A DNA stretch of 64,000 nt from Nitrosotalea devaniterrae (GTDB lineage: Archaea > Thermoproteota > Nitrososphaeria > Nitrososphaerales > Nitrosopumilaceae): contig LN890280.1 in NCBI GenBank assembly GCA_900065925.1, positions 1,108,451-1,172,450 on the forward strand. The letters run 5' to 3'. The notes under the pieces were generated by a model. The model ran no database searches, was not told the origin of the DNA, and saw nothing but the letters and a program-made list of their open reading frames with translations. Below, one piece after another: positions 1-7,881 of this stretch; position 1 is the first letter of the stretch, and every line of letters starts with the position of its first letter. The position numbers were made by a program, and so were the translations under genes.

Positions 1-113
1 ATCAGAAATGACTCTAGTTTTTTTATGACTTCGGCCCTTTCCATCTTTCCCTCTATGGTGCCATAGTGTGTTGCATTTGACTTTCTGAATTTCTTGTAGC
101 TCATTGCCTTCAT
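1..113 (-). CDS. Small basic protein, 3' end outside window
   Basis: An ATG at 113 opens a frame that stays open to the window edge, giving at least 37 residues beginning MKAMSYKKFRKSNA. It is rich in Lys, Met and Ser, with a helical, charged second half (EGKMERAEVIKKLESF). I do not recognise a family. It lies about 65 bases upstream of, and on the same strand as, nothing else visible; the next gene (178-444) reads in the same direction towards it. Whether it is longer cannot be seen here. Confidence 0.45.
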   Translation of the reverse strand, partial: MKAMSYKKFRKSNATHYGTIEGKMERAEVIKKLESFL

Positions 114-177
114 GATATAAAATACAAGGTGGTGTAACAAGTAGTTTTGCGTTATTACACAACAAAAGAATGGATGC

Positions 178-444
178 CTAGAATCCGGATGCAATTACAA
201 GCGTGGTTGTAGTATGGACATGTTGGATCTTACGAATGTTGTTTTCAATTATTTCCTTCAAAGATTCTACAGTATTTGACTCGATTATAGCCAATATGTC
301 ATATGGTCCAGTTGTCCTGACGCATTCCTTTACGCCATTTATTTCACGTATTTCATCAATTATTCTGCCTTCAGAACCTGATTCACAATTTATCATGACA
401 CATGTGGTCTCGGTATTTTTTCGTAGTTGTGATGTTTGGAGCAT
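178..444 (-). CDS. Stand-alone Lrp/AsnC ligand-binding (RAM) domain protein
   Basis: The 88-residue product is essentially one Lrp/AsnC C-terminal effector domain: an opening strand TTCVMINCESGSEG, a helix, then GPYDILAIIES and a closing strand HTTTTLVIAS. The usual N-terminal HTH is missing. Such proteins form dimers or octamers through the domain and bind small ligands such as amino acids, often acting with full-length Lrp partners. Two further copies of this design lie at 55239-55469 and 60328-60600. The ATG start at 444 follows a TATA-like stretch. The ligand is unknown. Confidence 0.8.
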   Translation of the reverse strand: MLQTSQLRKNTETTCVMINCESGSEGRIIDEIREINGVKECVRTTGPYDILAIIESNTVESLKEIIENNIRKIQHVHTTTTLVIASGF

Positions 445-455
445 TATATTCAGTG

Positions 456-478
456 ATGCAATTTTTGCATATTATACA
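456..478 (-). promoter_or_regulatory. Perfect dyad and TATA upstream of the RAM-domain gene
   Basis: A perfect inverted repeat ATGCAA-TTT-TTGCAT occupies 456-470, and a TATA-like stretch (GTATAATATG on the minus strand) lies at about 467-480. Both sit 12-35 bases upstream of the ATG at 444. In archaea a dyad over or just downstream of TATA usually serves a repressor. The binding protein is not identified; the downstream gene has no HTH of its own. Confidence 0.4.
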
Positions 479-639
479 TACTCAACAATATAGCTGATTT
501 ATCATAAAGGTAGCTTATCGATCAGAGATCGTATATCACATAATGAATTTGAAAAGATTGGAGCGTGGAATATTTTTAACAACATGTGTATAAAATTCTG
601 TCCCAAGAATCAAATTGAAAAATAAAACCGATCAAAAAA

Positions 640-804
640 ATGTCAAATCAAACAATAAGTGAACTTGTAAGGACGGCAGACAAGATAACAATTGACGAGA
701 TCAAGGGCAAAAAGGTTACGCTCAAGATAAGCTGGTTTGATCTAAAAGGAGTAAGAAAATCAAAAAAGTTTCTTCTCAATGAAAAAGACAAGATAGAGTT
801 CTAA
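640..804 (+). CDS. Small conserved-looking protein, 54 aa
   Basis: ATG at 640 to TAA at 804 gives 54 residues starting MSNQTISELVRTADKITIDE. Alternating strands (KKVTLKISWFDLKGV, KKFLLNEKDKIEF) suggest a small beta-rich fold. There are no cysteines and no membrane segment. I do not recognise the family. Coding is supported by an intact frame with balanced codon use and a polar, protein-like composition. It stands alone between two convergent or unrelated neighbours. Confidence 0.5.
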   Translation: MSNQTISELVRTADKITIDEIKGKKVTLKISWFDLKGVRKSKKFLLNEKDKIEF

Positions 805-1123
805 GATCGTAATATCTTGCCTTCATATTACAAATCTCCAAACCTCTCTTTTTCTATTTTTTGAACACATTATGAAATAACATTACATTGATGATAGTCC
901 AAGTATTGGTTTAACAGGAACGGGTTTGTATAATACTCGTGCCAAAAAATATGTCTAATAGTAATCCAGTATGACTTTTGTCCTCTACGAAAAAAATTCA
1001 AGCCTGTACAGAAAGATGTTTGTTTTGTATTCTTTTGATTATGAGACAATAGACGATGAAGATGATGATTGATGAGACAAACATACACACCAACTAAATA
1101 CTAGGACGTCTCAACACAAAAAA
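805..1123. other. Intergenic region with no convincing gene
   Basis: This 319-base AT-rich stretch holds only a minus-strand frame of 72 codons whose translation is rich in His, Asn and Tyr with no domain character, so I judge it non-coding. I see no tRNA fold, no long hairpin and no repeat. The promoter for the YwbE-like gene must lie near its right end. Confidence 0.5.
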
Positions 1124-1318
1124 TTGGACGCTGTACCTTCAAGAGATAAAATCAAGATAGGATCCAGTGTATCCATAGTGCAAAAACAAGACCAAGGTAC
1201 AGGCAAATTAACAAATGGTACAGTAAAACGGATTCTCACTTCAAGCAGTGTTCACCCACATGGAATCAAGGTGGAGTTACACGATGGTAAGATAGGTAGA
1301 GTACAAAAAATGGCTTGA
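1124..1318 (+). CDS. YwbE-family protein (DUF2196)
   Basis: The 64-residue product matches the YwbE/DUF2196 pattern closely: KQDQGTGKLTNGTVKRIL, then TSSSVHPHGIKVEL and a C-terminal DGKIGRVQK. The family is a small SH3-like beta barrel of unknown biochemical role, widespread in bacteria and some archaea, and the length is typical. The start is TTG at 1124; no ATG lies in frame before the conserved part. It stands alone and converges on the membrane protein at 1324. Confidence 0.8.
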   Translation: MDAVPSRDKIKIGSSVSIVQKQDQGTGKLTNGTVKRILTSSSVHPHGIKVELHDGKIGRVQKMA

Positions 1319-1323
1319 ATCTT

Positions 1324-1557
1324 TTATTGTCTTTTTCTTTTTGGCAGAAATAAAATTACGGTTCCCAGAACAATTAGAATGCCAACCAGTACTGTATACA
1401 TCAATGCCAATGGCAATGATTTGATATAATCAGCATGTACGTTTGGGATTAGAAAATTAGCACCTGTAGATAGCACCCATATCAGAAAAAAACAGCCTAC
1501 TAGTACAGTCAGATCAATAATCAAGATCTTTTGAAAAGGTTTCATAAAATCATACAC
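1324..1557 (-). CDS. Small two-span membrane protein
   Basis: The 77-residue product has two hydrophobic helices, about residues 11-34 (ILIIDLTVLVGCFFLIWVL) and 48-70, separated by a short polar loop, and ends in a basic KRKRQ tail, predicting a cytoplasmic C-terminus. The ATG at 1545 (MKPFQK) is an equally good start. No family is recognised. It converges with the YwbE-like gene with a gap of only five bases. Confidence 0.55.
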   Translation of the reverse strand: MYDFMKPFQKILIIDLTVLVGCFFLIWVLSTGANFLIPNVHADYIKSLPLALMYTVLVGILIVLGTVILFLPKRKRQ

Positions 1558-1726
1558 AAGTCATAGTTGTTAAACAATTACTAGCATAGAACTACATGAT
1601 AGCACATGTTTGAAATGTACTGGATAAGATGATCTGAGAGGTACATTGTTTCACCATGTTTTGTAGGATTCATGCCACATCACAAATGCAAATAAGTTTA
1701 ATGCACTAGAAAAGTGTCATACAATA

Positions 1727-3205
1727 TTGAATGTAAAACGCCAATTAAATAACAAATATCACATTATCATCATATCAATACTGATAGTTTCTGCATTTTC
1801 CCATCTTTGGAATGTAGCAAACTTTCCAGATGTCTTCTTTGATGAAGGAGTATACATGCGCAGAGCAATGCATGTTCTAAATGGTCTTGGCCCTCAAGAA
1901 GTACCATTCTATGATCATCCATTGTTTGGGCAGATATTTCTTGCAGGTGTACTTGGATCCATTGGATATCCACAGTCACTTAATTCCTCAGGTGATGTAA
2001 ATTCTATTTCCATTTTATATCTCATACCCAGGATTATTATGGGACTGCTTGCAGTAGCAGATACATTTCTCATATACAAAATAGCAGGCAAACGTTATGG
2101 CCAAAAAGTAGCACTAGTTTCTGCAGCGTTATTTGCAGTAATGCCAATATCGTGGATCTTTAGGAGGATATTGCTTGATTCCATCTTGTTGCCTTTTCTT
2201 TTGTTGTCAATATGGGCAGCACTCTGCTCTAAAGACTCAAGGCATTCAAGCCTGTTAGTTTTGTTGTCTGGCATATCGTTGGGACTTGCAATATTTACAA
2301 AGATACCTGTATTTACCATGATGCCTCTTGTTGGCAGCATTGTTTTTTTTACCAATAATAGACGCTTCAAGATGCTCGTACTGTGGCTCATACCGGTGAT
2401 TTTGATTCCTCTTCTCTGGCCACTCCAAAGCATCGAAGCAGGACAATTCAGCTATTGGGTCCATGATGTGTTTTATTTCCAGACGCATAGAACTGGCGGG
2501 GCAGATCTGAATACAATTTCTAAATCATTTGCACAGATAGATCCTGTGTTGTTTTGGTTTGCAATAGCAGGAATCGGATTTTCTGCCATCAGGAGGGATT
2601 ATTTGATACTGGGCTGGTTTGTTCCGTTTGTAGTATTCCTATACATGATATCATACAACCAGTACTTTTACTGGATTCCAGTCATACCGGTGATGTGTAT
2701 TGCATCAGGAGTATTGGTTGTAAAGCTATTTGAAAAAATACCCAAGAGAAAGATTTCCCAAGTTAGTTTGGCAGTTTTTGTTTTATCAGTCTGTATCTTT
2801 GGAATGGTAAACCTTGTACAGGTTATTAATACAAACATGACAAGTGCAGAATACGCTGCAATATCTTTTGTTGTAAAACAGCCAATTGATAGCGATACCA
2901 GCATTCTTGCCAGCCCTACATATACCTGGATATTCAGTGACGTGTTTCACAAAAAAAATGTGCCTCTTGACTATTCACAGATACTCACAGTGCCTGTAAA
3001 TACAACAAAGGTCATACTTGTAGCAGACTCTCACTATATTGTAGACTTTAACAGAGGTAAACAGATTGGTGAGATGTACAATTCCACGCATCTAATAACT
3101 ACATTTGATGGAGATGTCTCAGAGTATAACACGTCTCACTATCCATATCAGATCCTTGATTCCACCGGAGAAGGCAATCACATTGAAGTTAGAATGAAAA
3201 ATTAG
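1727..3205 (+). CDS. Membrane glycosyltransferase, GT39/ArnT-PMT type
   Basis: The 492-residue protein has a first membrane helix (about 12-29), then a loop with FFDEGVYMRRAMHVLNG, where Asp39-Glu40 match the catalytic acidic pair of the PMT/ArnT superfamily, followed by roughly nine more hydrophobic helices and a soluble C-terminal domain after about residue 375. Enzymes of this fold transfer sugars from polyprenyl-phosphate donors to proteins or lipids on the outer face of the membrane. Here S-layer or lipid glycosylation is plausible, but the substrate is unknown. The start is TTG at 1727. It appears monocistronic. Confidence 0.7.
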   Translation: MNVKRQLNNKYHIIIISILIVSAFSHLWNVANFPDVFFDEGVYMRRAMHVLNGLGPQEVPFYDHPLFGQIFLAGVLGSIGYPQSLNSSGDVNSISILYLIPRIIMGLLAVADTFLIYKIAGKRYGQKVALVSAALFAVMPISWIFRRILLDSILLPFLLLSIWAALCSKDSRHSSLLVLLSGISLGLAIFTKIPVFTMMPLVGSIVFFTNNRRFKMLVLWLIPVILIPLLWPLQSIEAGQFSYWVHDVFYFQTHRTGGADLNTISKSFAQIDPVLFWFAIAGIGFSAIRRDYLILGWFVPFVVFLYMISYNQYFYWIPVIPVMCIASGVLVVKLFEKIPKRKISQVSLAVFVLSVCIFGMVNLVQVINTNMTSAEYAAISFVVKQPIDSDTSILASPTYTWIFSDVFHKKNVPLDYSQILTVPVNTTKVILVADSHYIVDFNRGKQIGEMYNSTHLITTFDGDVSEYNTSHYPYQILDSTGEGNHIEVRMKN

Positions 3206-3302
3206 TTTTCAAATCATAGTATTTTATTTACAACATTTTCCAGTGAATCAGTTTTTAAAAAATTACTTATAGGAATTTGGGCTCTAACTGTGTCAAATTG
3301 AG

Positions 3303-3920
3303 TCAGAGGTAATCTCGGTGAGAAAACTCAAAAACAACTATACCGTCATGCAGTGAGTCATTTATTACGATTATCTTCAACGAGTCCAATATAGATTTCA
3401 CATATTGTTGCACAAAGGTTGTCCATTTGGAACTATTTCCGGTACAAAAGACTAGTCTATAATTATTGCCAGTTATTTTATAAGAGAATTCAAACCAGTT
3501 ACAGTATTTTGATAGTGTAGTGAGGTAATTGTGTATTACATGATCAATGTCATATTGTACTCCCATTATATCAAAAAGTTTCTTTACAACATTTGGTGCG
3601 CTTTTCACAATTTCATTTACATCCGGCGCCTCTACTTTTGTAATAATATTAAAGAATAGATCGTATGGAACTACCATATTTGGGATTACATTCACAGTTT
3701 CGTCGTATGTGATATTTTTGTTCAAAATATTAGTAATCATAGCATTTAGTGTTAGATCCTTCTTGTCTGCGCTTTGTTTGAGTATTTCAAGAAGATCACT
3801 TTGCAGTCTCAAAGTGAGCCTGTTGGTTGACACTCGCTTCAAGACTTCTATGTCACATCCAACTCCACAAAAGGATTTGCGCTTGATCAAAAAAGACAAC
3901 AGAACTACAAATAGTAGCAA
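3303..3920 (-). CDS. Ribbon-helix-helix-like protein with paralog at 4159
   Basis: Residues about 31-70 (STNRLTLRLQSDLLEILKQ then LTLNAMITNILNKN) look like a ribbon-helix-helix DNA-binding motif: a beta strand followed by two helices. The C-terminal 130 residues match the neighbouring protein at 4159-4716 along their length, with a shared KYCNWFEF/KYCGWYSF block and a shared YRLVF/HRLVF block. The N-terminal 20 hydrophobic residues have no counterpart in the paralog, so the true start may be the TTG near 3842 or the GTG near 3833. The role of the C-terminal domain is unknown; a transcription regulator is the simplest reading. Confidence 0.65.
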   Translation of the reverse strand: MLLFVVLLSFLIKRKSFCGVGCDIEVLKRVSTNRLTLRLQSDLLEILKQSADKKDLTLNAMITNILNKNITYDETVNVIPNMVVPYDLFFNIITKVEAPDVNEIVKSAPNVVKKLFDIMGVQYDIDHVIHNYLTTLSKYCNWFEFSYKITGNNYRLVFCTGNSSKWTTFVQQYVKSILDSLKIIVINDSLHDGIVVFEFSHRDYL

Positions 3921-4158
3921 TATACCCTAATTGCAAGTGCCCATCATTCCCACCCCCTCTAGAACATCCAATTTTAAAGAGGCTCGGTGTCAACCTGCGT
4001 CTATCTGCGTCAAATGAGATTGTTTTTCCCCTAAAAAACGAAAATAAAATGATAAAATTCCCCATTGGGAGTGTCAGCCAGTTTTTGTGTATTAAAAATT
4101 GCGTAGGAATAAGATGAACGAATTACATGTAGGCAAGATATTTTTTGCAAAAATGCAA

Positions 4159-4716
4159 TCAGGTTGTAAACTTGAAGATTGCAACATTTTCATGCACCAA
4201 CTTGGAATTTATCTTGATTTTGAGTGACTCTAAGATATTTGTCACATACAGCATGAGAAAATCAATCCATTTTTTACCCAATTGAGTCTCAAAAACTAGC
4301 CTATGGTTTTCACCACTACCCGTGTTGTTAAAACTATACCAGCCGCAGTACTTTCCCATTATAACAAAATGCTTGTCCATGACTTCTTTTAATGTGTAAT
4401 CTATACCTTGTATTGCAAATATTTTTTTTATTATATCTGGACCTTCCTTTGCAATCTCTGCCAAATCGTTAGCATCTAATTTATCAATTATTCGTGAAAA
4501 TAAAACATCAGACACTGTAACTGCAGGCAATGTGTTTACCTGCATATCGTATGACACATTTTTGAAAAGAATCTTTGTAATCAAGGCATTTAACGGAAGA
4601 TCCCGCCTGTCTGCTTCTTTTTTTAGTATGTTTGTAATAGAATTAGGTATCCTTAGCGTCATGCGTTGTGTTCCTAATACACTATCAAACCCTTCCATAT
4701 TCCTAATCCTACTCAT
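4159..4716 (-). CDS. Ribbon-helix-helix-like protein, paralog of 3303-3920
   Basis: The 185-residue product has an N-terminal strand-helix-helix (RMTLRIPNSITNILKKEADR, then PLNALITKILFKN) consistent with a ribbon-helix-helix DNA-binding domain, followed by a domain shared with the gene at 3303-3920. Unlike that paralog it has a clear ATG at 4716 and no extra hydrophobic leader. The two genes face the same way but are about 240 bases apart, so they probably have separate promoters. The target genes are not visible. Confidence 0.65.
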   Translation of the reverse strand: MSRIRNMEGFDSVLGTQRMTLRIPNSITNILKKEADRRDLPLNALITKILFKNVSYDMQVNTLPAVTVSDVLFSRIIDKLDANDLAEIAKEGPDIIKKIFAIQGIDYTLKEVMDKHFVIMGKYCGWYSFNNTGSGENHRLVFETQLGKKWIDFLMLYVTNILESLKIKINSKLVHENVAIFKFTT

Positions 4717-4805
4717 CAGCCAAAGATTTTCTATTTAAATTCGTGTCATGGTACAATGAGCTAAATCCTCTCACAGCAATAATTATCACATTTAATTTCG
4801 TCAGA

Positions 4806-5291
4806 CTATGGTAATGGAACTAGTTGTTCTATTATTACATGATAATAGAAGTTGTCTAGCTTGAATTCCATTGTGGACGTATCAGTTGTAAAATTTACTC
4901 CAAAATTTGTATCATTAGTTTGCAATTCAGGCAATTGCTCTGCCTTGTCTCCTGCCAATTGTAATATAGCATCAGCATCACCTTGACTGATATCAGTTGT
5001 AAATGTGTGAACGCCGTGAAGAGGCGGAGGCTCGAATTTGCTAAAGGCATGGTCTATTGCATTTTTCAGTACTGGAATCTTATCCAGCGTTGAATTATCA
5101 AGAATTACAGTATTACTGTCAATATCGGCTAGTTGTTGTAACGTGTGCACTCTAACATTTCCAGGACTTGTTTCAGCAGTTGCACTCAATTGAATTACTG
5201 CAGTTGGAGCAGGCTTGAAAGTCTCTAGAAATAGGAATATGCCAAATATTGCAACACTGACTATAAGCAATGCGATTGTTACAGTCTTCAT
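4806..5291 (-). CDS. Membrane-anchored extracytoplasmic protein
   Basis: The 161-residue product starts with MKTVTIALLIVSVAIFGIF, a hydrophobic helix acting as signal anchor, then an extracytoplasmic domain with several predicted strands and no cysteines. No known domain is recognised. It reads alone on the minus strand, with an ATG at 5291. Confidence 0.6.
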   Translation of the reverse strand: MKTVTIALLIVSVAIFGIFLFLETFKPAPTAVIQLSATAETSPGNVRVHTLQQLADIDSNTVILDNSTLDKIPVLKNAIDHAFSKFEPPPLHGVHTFTTDISQGDADAILQLAGDKAEQLPELQTNDTNFGVNFTTDTSTMEFKLDNFYYHVIIEQLVPLP

Positions 5292-5386
5292 GATATTCTT
5301 TAGATGGGTTAGAATTTAACTTGTGTTCATCATGATATGATATAATCAACATTTGTAGAATGTTTTAAAATCTAGTTGGAAACAAA

Positions 5387-5578
5387 TCAGTTTAACAATT
5401 TGTCTTTGTACTCAAGTATGGCTTTTTTAATCTCAAAATAGCTGCCTGACAAGTTTCCAGTCTTTTCAAAGTCTGTCAAGGTGGACTCTAATTTTTGCAC
5501 AAAGTCTAGTGCATCATCATTATTCTTTTTTAATTTCTTTTTTAGTCCAATGATTTGTCCTTGGTCCACGGTTTTCAT
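5387..5578 (-). CDS. Small helical protein, 63 aa
   Basis: The product starts MKTVDQGQIIGLKKKLKKNN and is predicted almost entirely helical with heptad-like Leu spacing (ALDFVQKLESTLTDFEKTG). There is no membrane segment and no metal site. I do not recognise it. A coiled-coil or helical-hairpin partner protein is plausible. Confidence 0.5.
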   Translation of the reverse strand: MKTVDQGQIIGLKKKLKKNNDDALDFVQKLESTLTDFEKTGNLSGSYFEIKKAILEYKDKLLN

Positions 5579-5663
5579 ATAAAGCAGAATCTAGTATAAA
5601 CATTGTTTTTAGCATTATGAACACAATAGAAACGTAAGCACAAGTTTTGCGTAATTTATTTTA

Positions 5664-5930
5664 TTATCGCTTGTGGCGGTTTGATGCGTCGTATTGCTTT
5701 GCACGGGTTTCATTATAGTTTATTTGTATCATGACATGTCTAAGTTTTTTTCGTTTGGCCTCATCAGGAAAATGAATTAGCATAAACTCATCAAGTTCTT
5801 CAATTCCTCGCTCGTCGAGTATTTCAAGTGCAATCATTCCTGCTTCACGTGAATTATCCATTCCACACTTGCTGCACATTACTCCTCGTACAATCTTACC
5901 CCTACAGTTAGCGCTGGCACAGTGCATCAT
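5664..5930 (-). CDS. Small zinc-ribbon protein
   Basis: Residues 1-25 carry four cysteines in the order C4, C9 (CASANC) and C19, C22 (CSKC), forming a probable zinc ribbon. The remaining 60 residues are helical and basic, ending in SNRHKR. Such small ribbon proteins are numerous in Thaumarchaeota and often bind nucleic acid or transcription factors. No specific family is recognised. The start could be the first or second of two consecutive ATG codons (5930 or 5927). Confidence 0.6.
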   Translation of the reverse strand: MMHCASANCRGKIVRGVMCSKCGMDNSREAGMIALEILDERGIEELDEFMLIHFPDEAKRKKLRHVMIQINYNETRAKQYDASNRHKR

Positions 5931-6063
5931 GAAATAAAATTATCATACGATCTATAAAAACAGCCCGAACACAATCCAAAGGGTATCAGTAGATAAATTC
6001 TGAAAACTTGATCAGGTATAGTATCAAAAGCATTAATTTTGCATGTAATACCAAGTAAAGAAA

Positions 6064-6201
6064 ATGAACGAACAAGAGTGCCTAGAATGCATGTCAAAAA
6101 ATACCGGTGAGTACATGGACCCAGTTGAGAAAAGCGATGGAATGCATTATTACTTTTTATGTGAAGATTGCAAGCACGAGTGGGAAATCATAAGAAAATA
6201 A
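6064..6201 (+). CDS. Small zinc-ribbon protein, 45 aa
   Basis: ATG at 6064 to TAA at 6201 encodes a compact two-knuckle zinc ribbon: CLEC near residue 7 and CEDC near residue 33, with an aromatic stretch HYYFLCEDCKHEWEI between and after them. This is the shape of TFIIS-like or RPB9-like ribbons (the C-terminal C-x2-C-x-H-E-W is typical). The tiny size leaves only that module. The function is unknown; binding to RNA polymerase or DNA is inferred. Confidence 0.65.
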   Translation: MNEQECLECMSKNTGEYMDPVEKSDGMHYYFLCEDCKHEWEIIRK

Positions 6202-6271
6202 GATTTGGATACATTCTAGGACTATGGTTTTAACAGAAATTGCTAAATTACAAGGCTGATTTTGGATAATA

Positions 6272-6469
6272 ATGAGCTTTGAGGGAATAGATATTCAGAT
6301 TGAAAAATATGTAAAGAAAATTAATGAAAAAAATGAATTACTAAAGGATCCAAATTTGACCCAAGAGGCAAGAAAGAGGATAGAATCAGAAATCAAGAGT
6401 GCGACACTTGAGCGAAACAAGTGGAAGATGCGAAAAAACAATCTATTTACTACAAGGCACAAGAAATAG
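6272..6469 (+). CDS. Small charged helical protein, 65 aa
   Basis: The product (starting MSFEGIDIQIEKYVKKINEK) is a predicted helical hairpin: helix 1 about 6-26, a turn at DPNLT, helix 2 about 30-57, ending in a basic tail TTRHKK. There is no metal or membrane motif. No family is recognised; it may be a nucleic-acid or protein-binding hairpin. Confidence 0.5.
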   Translation: MSFEGIDIQIEKYVKKINEKNELLKDPNLTQEARKRIESEIKSATLERNKWKMRKNNLFTTRHKK

Positions 6470-6494
6470 AAAAAACAATTTTTACGGTCTAGTT

Positions 6495-6647
6495 CTAGTG
6501 TGATTTTATTGATTTTGTGACAGGCCTCATGCCACTGTGGATATCATTCTTGCAGTTGTCACATAGAAAATTATCAATAGATCCTTTTCCATAATGGCCG
6601 CACCTGCAACTTGTACAAGCGCACAAGACTCTATCATATTCTGTCAT
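6495..6647 (-). CDS. Small zinc-binding protein, 50 aa
   Basis: ATG at 6647 to TAG at 6495 encodes 50 residues with six cysteines and two histidines near them: C9, C11, C14, C16 (CACTSCRCGH) and C29, C32 (CDNCKNDIH). The pattern fits one or two zinc knuckles. The last 12 residues are basic. The frame is intact and clearly protein-like. The function is unknown. Confidence 0.6.
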   Translation of the reverse strand: MTEYDRVLCACTSCRCGHYGKGSIDNFLCDNCKNDIHSGMRPVTKSIKSH

Positions 6648-6673
6648 GATTATACAAAATAATACAATCAATA

Positions 6674-7105
6674 TTAATATCTGCTTTGAGCTGGTCTGAG
6701 GTCTTCTGCTAGTACCTGGACTGACTTGAACATGGATTTGACTGCAGTATTTACCTCTCGTAGGTCTTGGCCAGTATTGCCAATCAAGTCCATCATGCCT
6801 TTGGCAGATCTTGCAAATTCCTTTGCTTCGTGTATTACACCTGTCTCTTCCATCAGTTTTATGGTACTATGCATCTTTTCAGAGGCATCGCTTATGTTTT
6901 GAGTAATCAAGCGAAAGTTTTCTATGTTTTTTACCATCTCTGGTGTTTTTAGCGCCTCGATGATATCTTGAACTACTTCTCCCATGTCCATGATTTTTCC
7001 AAGCGATTCCTGTACTCCAGGTGCTCTAATCTGGCGCATTATTTCCACTGCACAAGATACAGTTTCTTTTATTTCCTGAATCTTGCCGGTTTTTTCTACT
7101 GCCAT
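6674..7105 (-). CDS. DUF1641-family helical protein
   Basis: The 143-residue product is all helix, with amphipathic repeats and the block GVQESLGKIMDMGEVVQDII followed by EALKTPEMVKNIEN, which fits the DUF1641 family. Members sit beside formate or redox enzymes in other organisms, but their role is unproven. A strong ribosome-binding site (AGGAGGT) ends 7 bases before its ATG, within the end of the upstream 43-codon gene. It is the third gene of a small minus-strand operon at 7285-6674. Confidence 0.6.
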   Translation of the reverse strand: MAVEKTGKIQEIKETVSCAVEIMRQIRAPGVQESLGKIMDMGEVVQDIIEALKTPEMVKNIENFRLITQNISDASEKMHSTIKLMEETGVIHEAKEFARSAKGMMDLIGNTGQDLREVNTAVKSMFKSVQVLAEDLRPAQSRY

Positions 7106-7106
7106 A

Positions 7107-7238
7107 CTATGGACCTCCTAGTATTAGCGTGCAGAGCAAGACTTTGCCCATTGCTAGGAAGTGTTCTTTTCCTTCAACCCATTGCATTATCTGGACTGCA
7201 TAGTCTAGGCATTTTGTGATTGTTGCCGAGTCTGTCAT
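7107..7238 (-). CDS. Small protein upstream of the DUF1641 gene, 43 aa
   Basis: The product starts MTDSATITKCLDYAVQIMQ and ends KVLLCTLILGGP, with TAG at 7107. It is helical with a hydrophobic C-terminal third. Its ATG overlaps the stop codon of a 16-codon ORF (TCATGA, 7235-7238) and its last codons contain the Shine-Dalgarno sequence of the DUF1641 gene, so the three are arranged for coupled translation. The function is unknown. Confidence 0.5.
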   Translation of the reverse strand: MTDSATITKCLDYAVQIMQWVEGKEHFLAMGKVLLCTLILGGP

Positions 7239-7285
7239 GAGAGTTTTGCTCCCTGTGTTTTTGTGACTGTCTTTGTTTTTGTCAT
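7235..7285 (-). CDS. Possible 16-residue leader ORF
   Basis: ATG at 7285 to TGA at 7235 encodes MTKTKTVTKTQGAKLS, rich in Thr and Lys. A TATA-like stretch (GATAAATAATT, about 7304-7314) lies some 20-30 bases upstream, so the transcript would be leaderless and start at this ATG. The TGA overlaps the ATG of the next gene. It may be a leader peptide or a coupling device rather than a functional protein. Its shortness limits confidence. Confidence 0.35.
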   Translation of the reverse strand: MTKTKTVTKTQGAKLS

Positions 7286-7570
7286 GATGGTATAGTGTCA
7301 GAAAAATTATTTATCAATTCAATACAATTTTGCAACAAAAATGTTGGATTGTGCCTAGAGTGACGTTAGATTAGTACATAAAAACAGAGACCAAGTGTAC
7401 CTATTTTTGTGCCTGATAATTGGGAATAAATGGTACGATTTTGAAGAAAAAAATTTGTGCCTAGAAAATAAAAAGATATGATAAGATTTCGAGTAGTTTT
7501 TAGGCTGAAAATATGACAGATGGACACACAGTGAAATAGTTAATTACAGTATACAAAAAATATCCAAAAC

Positions 7571-7855
7571 ATGGGTGACGGAATAGGCGGACCGGTAATT
7601 GCATGTCTATCAGGAAATACTTTTGACATGTCAGTTACACACTTTCGCAAAGACAACAAGGAAGAATACGGTAACGTAGAAAGAATTGTCATTGCCAAAG
7701 TAGACAACCCAGAGGATCCACAATATGAAGAAAAGACCATAGCAGATCTGGAACGCGCATTAAAGGGCAAGTTTGTCACGTGCAATGTTCAGCATCGTGA
7801 TTCAAAAACTGATTGGTTGATTTGTAATGTATTTGTCCAAAATCCTCCAGAGTAA
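7571..7855 (+). CDS. Uncharacterised 94-aa protein
   Basis: The product starts MGDGIGGPVIACLSGNTFDM and alternates strand and helix: FVTCNVQHRDSKTDWLICNVF at the end is a likely pair of strands. It has no membrane span. No family is recognised. It is monocistronic, with nothing gene-like in the 285 bases upstream on this strand. Confidence 0.55.
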   Translation: MGDGIGGPVIACLSGNTFDMSVTHFRKDNKEEYGNVERIVIAKVDNPEDPQYEEKTIADLERALKGKFVTCNVQHRDSKTDWLICNVFVQNPPE

Positions 7856-7881
7856 GATAGGATACAATTTTTGATTTTCTT

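Noticed and set aside
203-493. Long plus-strand frame opposite the first RAM-domain gene
   Set aside because: The minus-strand product has a clear RAM domain and promoter; the plus-strand translation has none.
870-1088. 72-codon minus-strand frame
   Set aside because: Composition is random-looking (many His, Asn, Tyr), with no domain, leader or ribosome site, and it has no overlap with conserved motifs.
3853-4065. 70-codon minus-strand frame
   Set aside because: It overlaps the start of the ribbon-helix-helix-like gene and lies out of frame, with no domain character.
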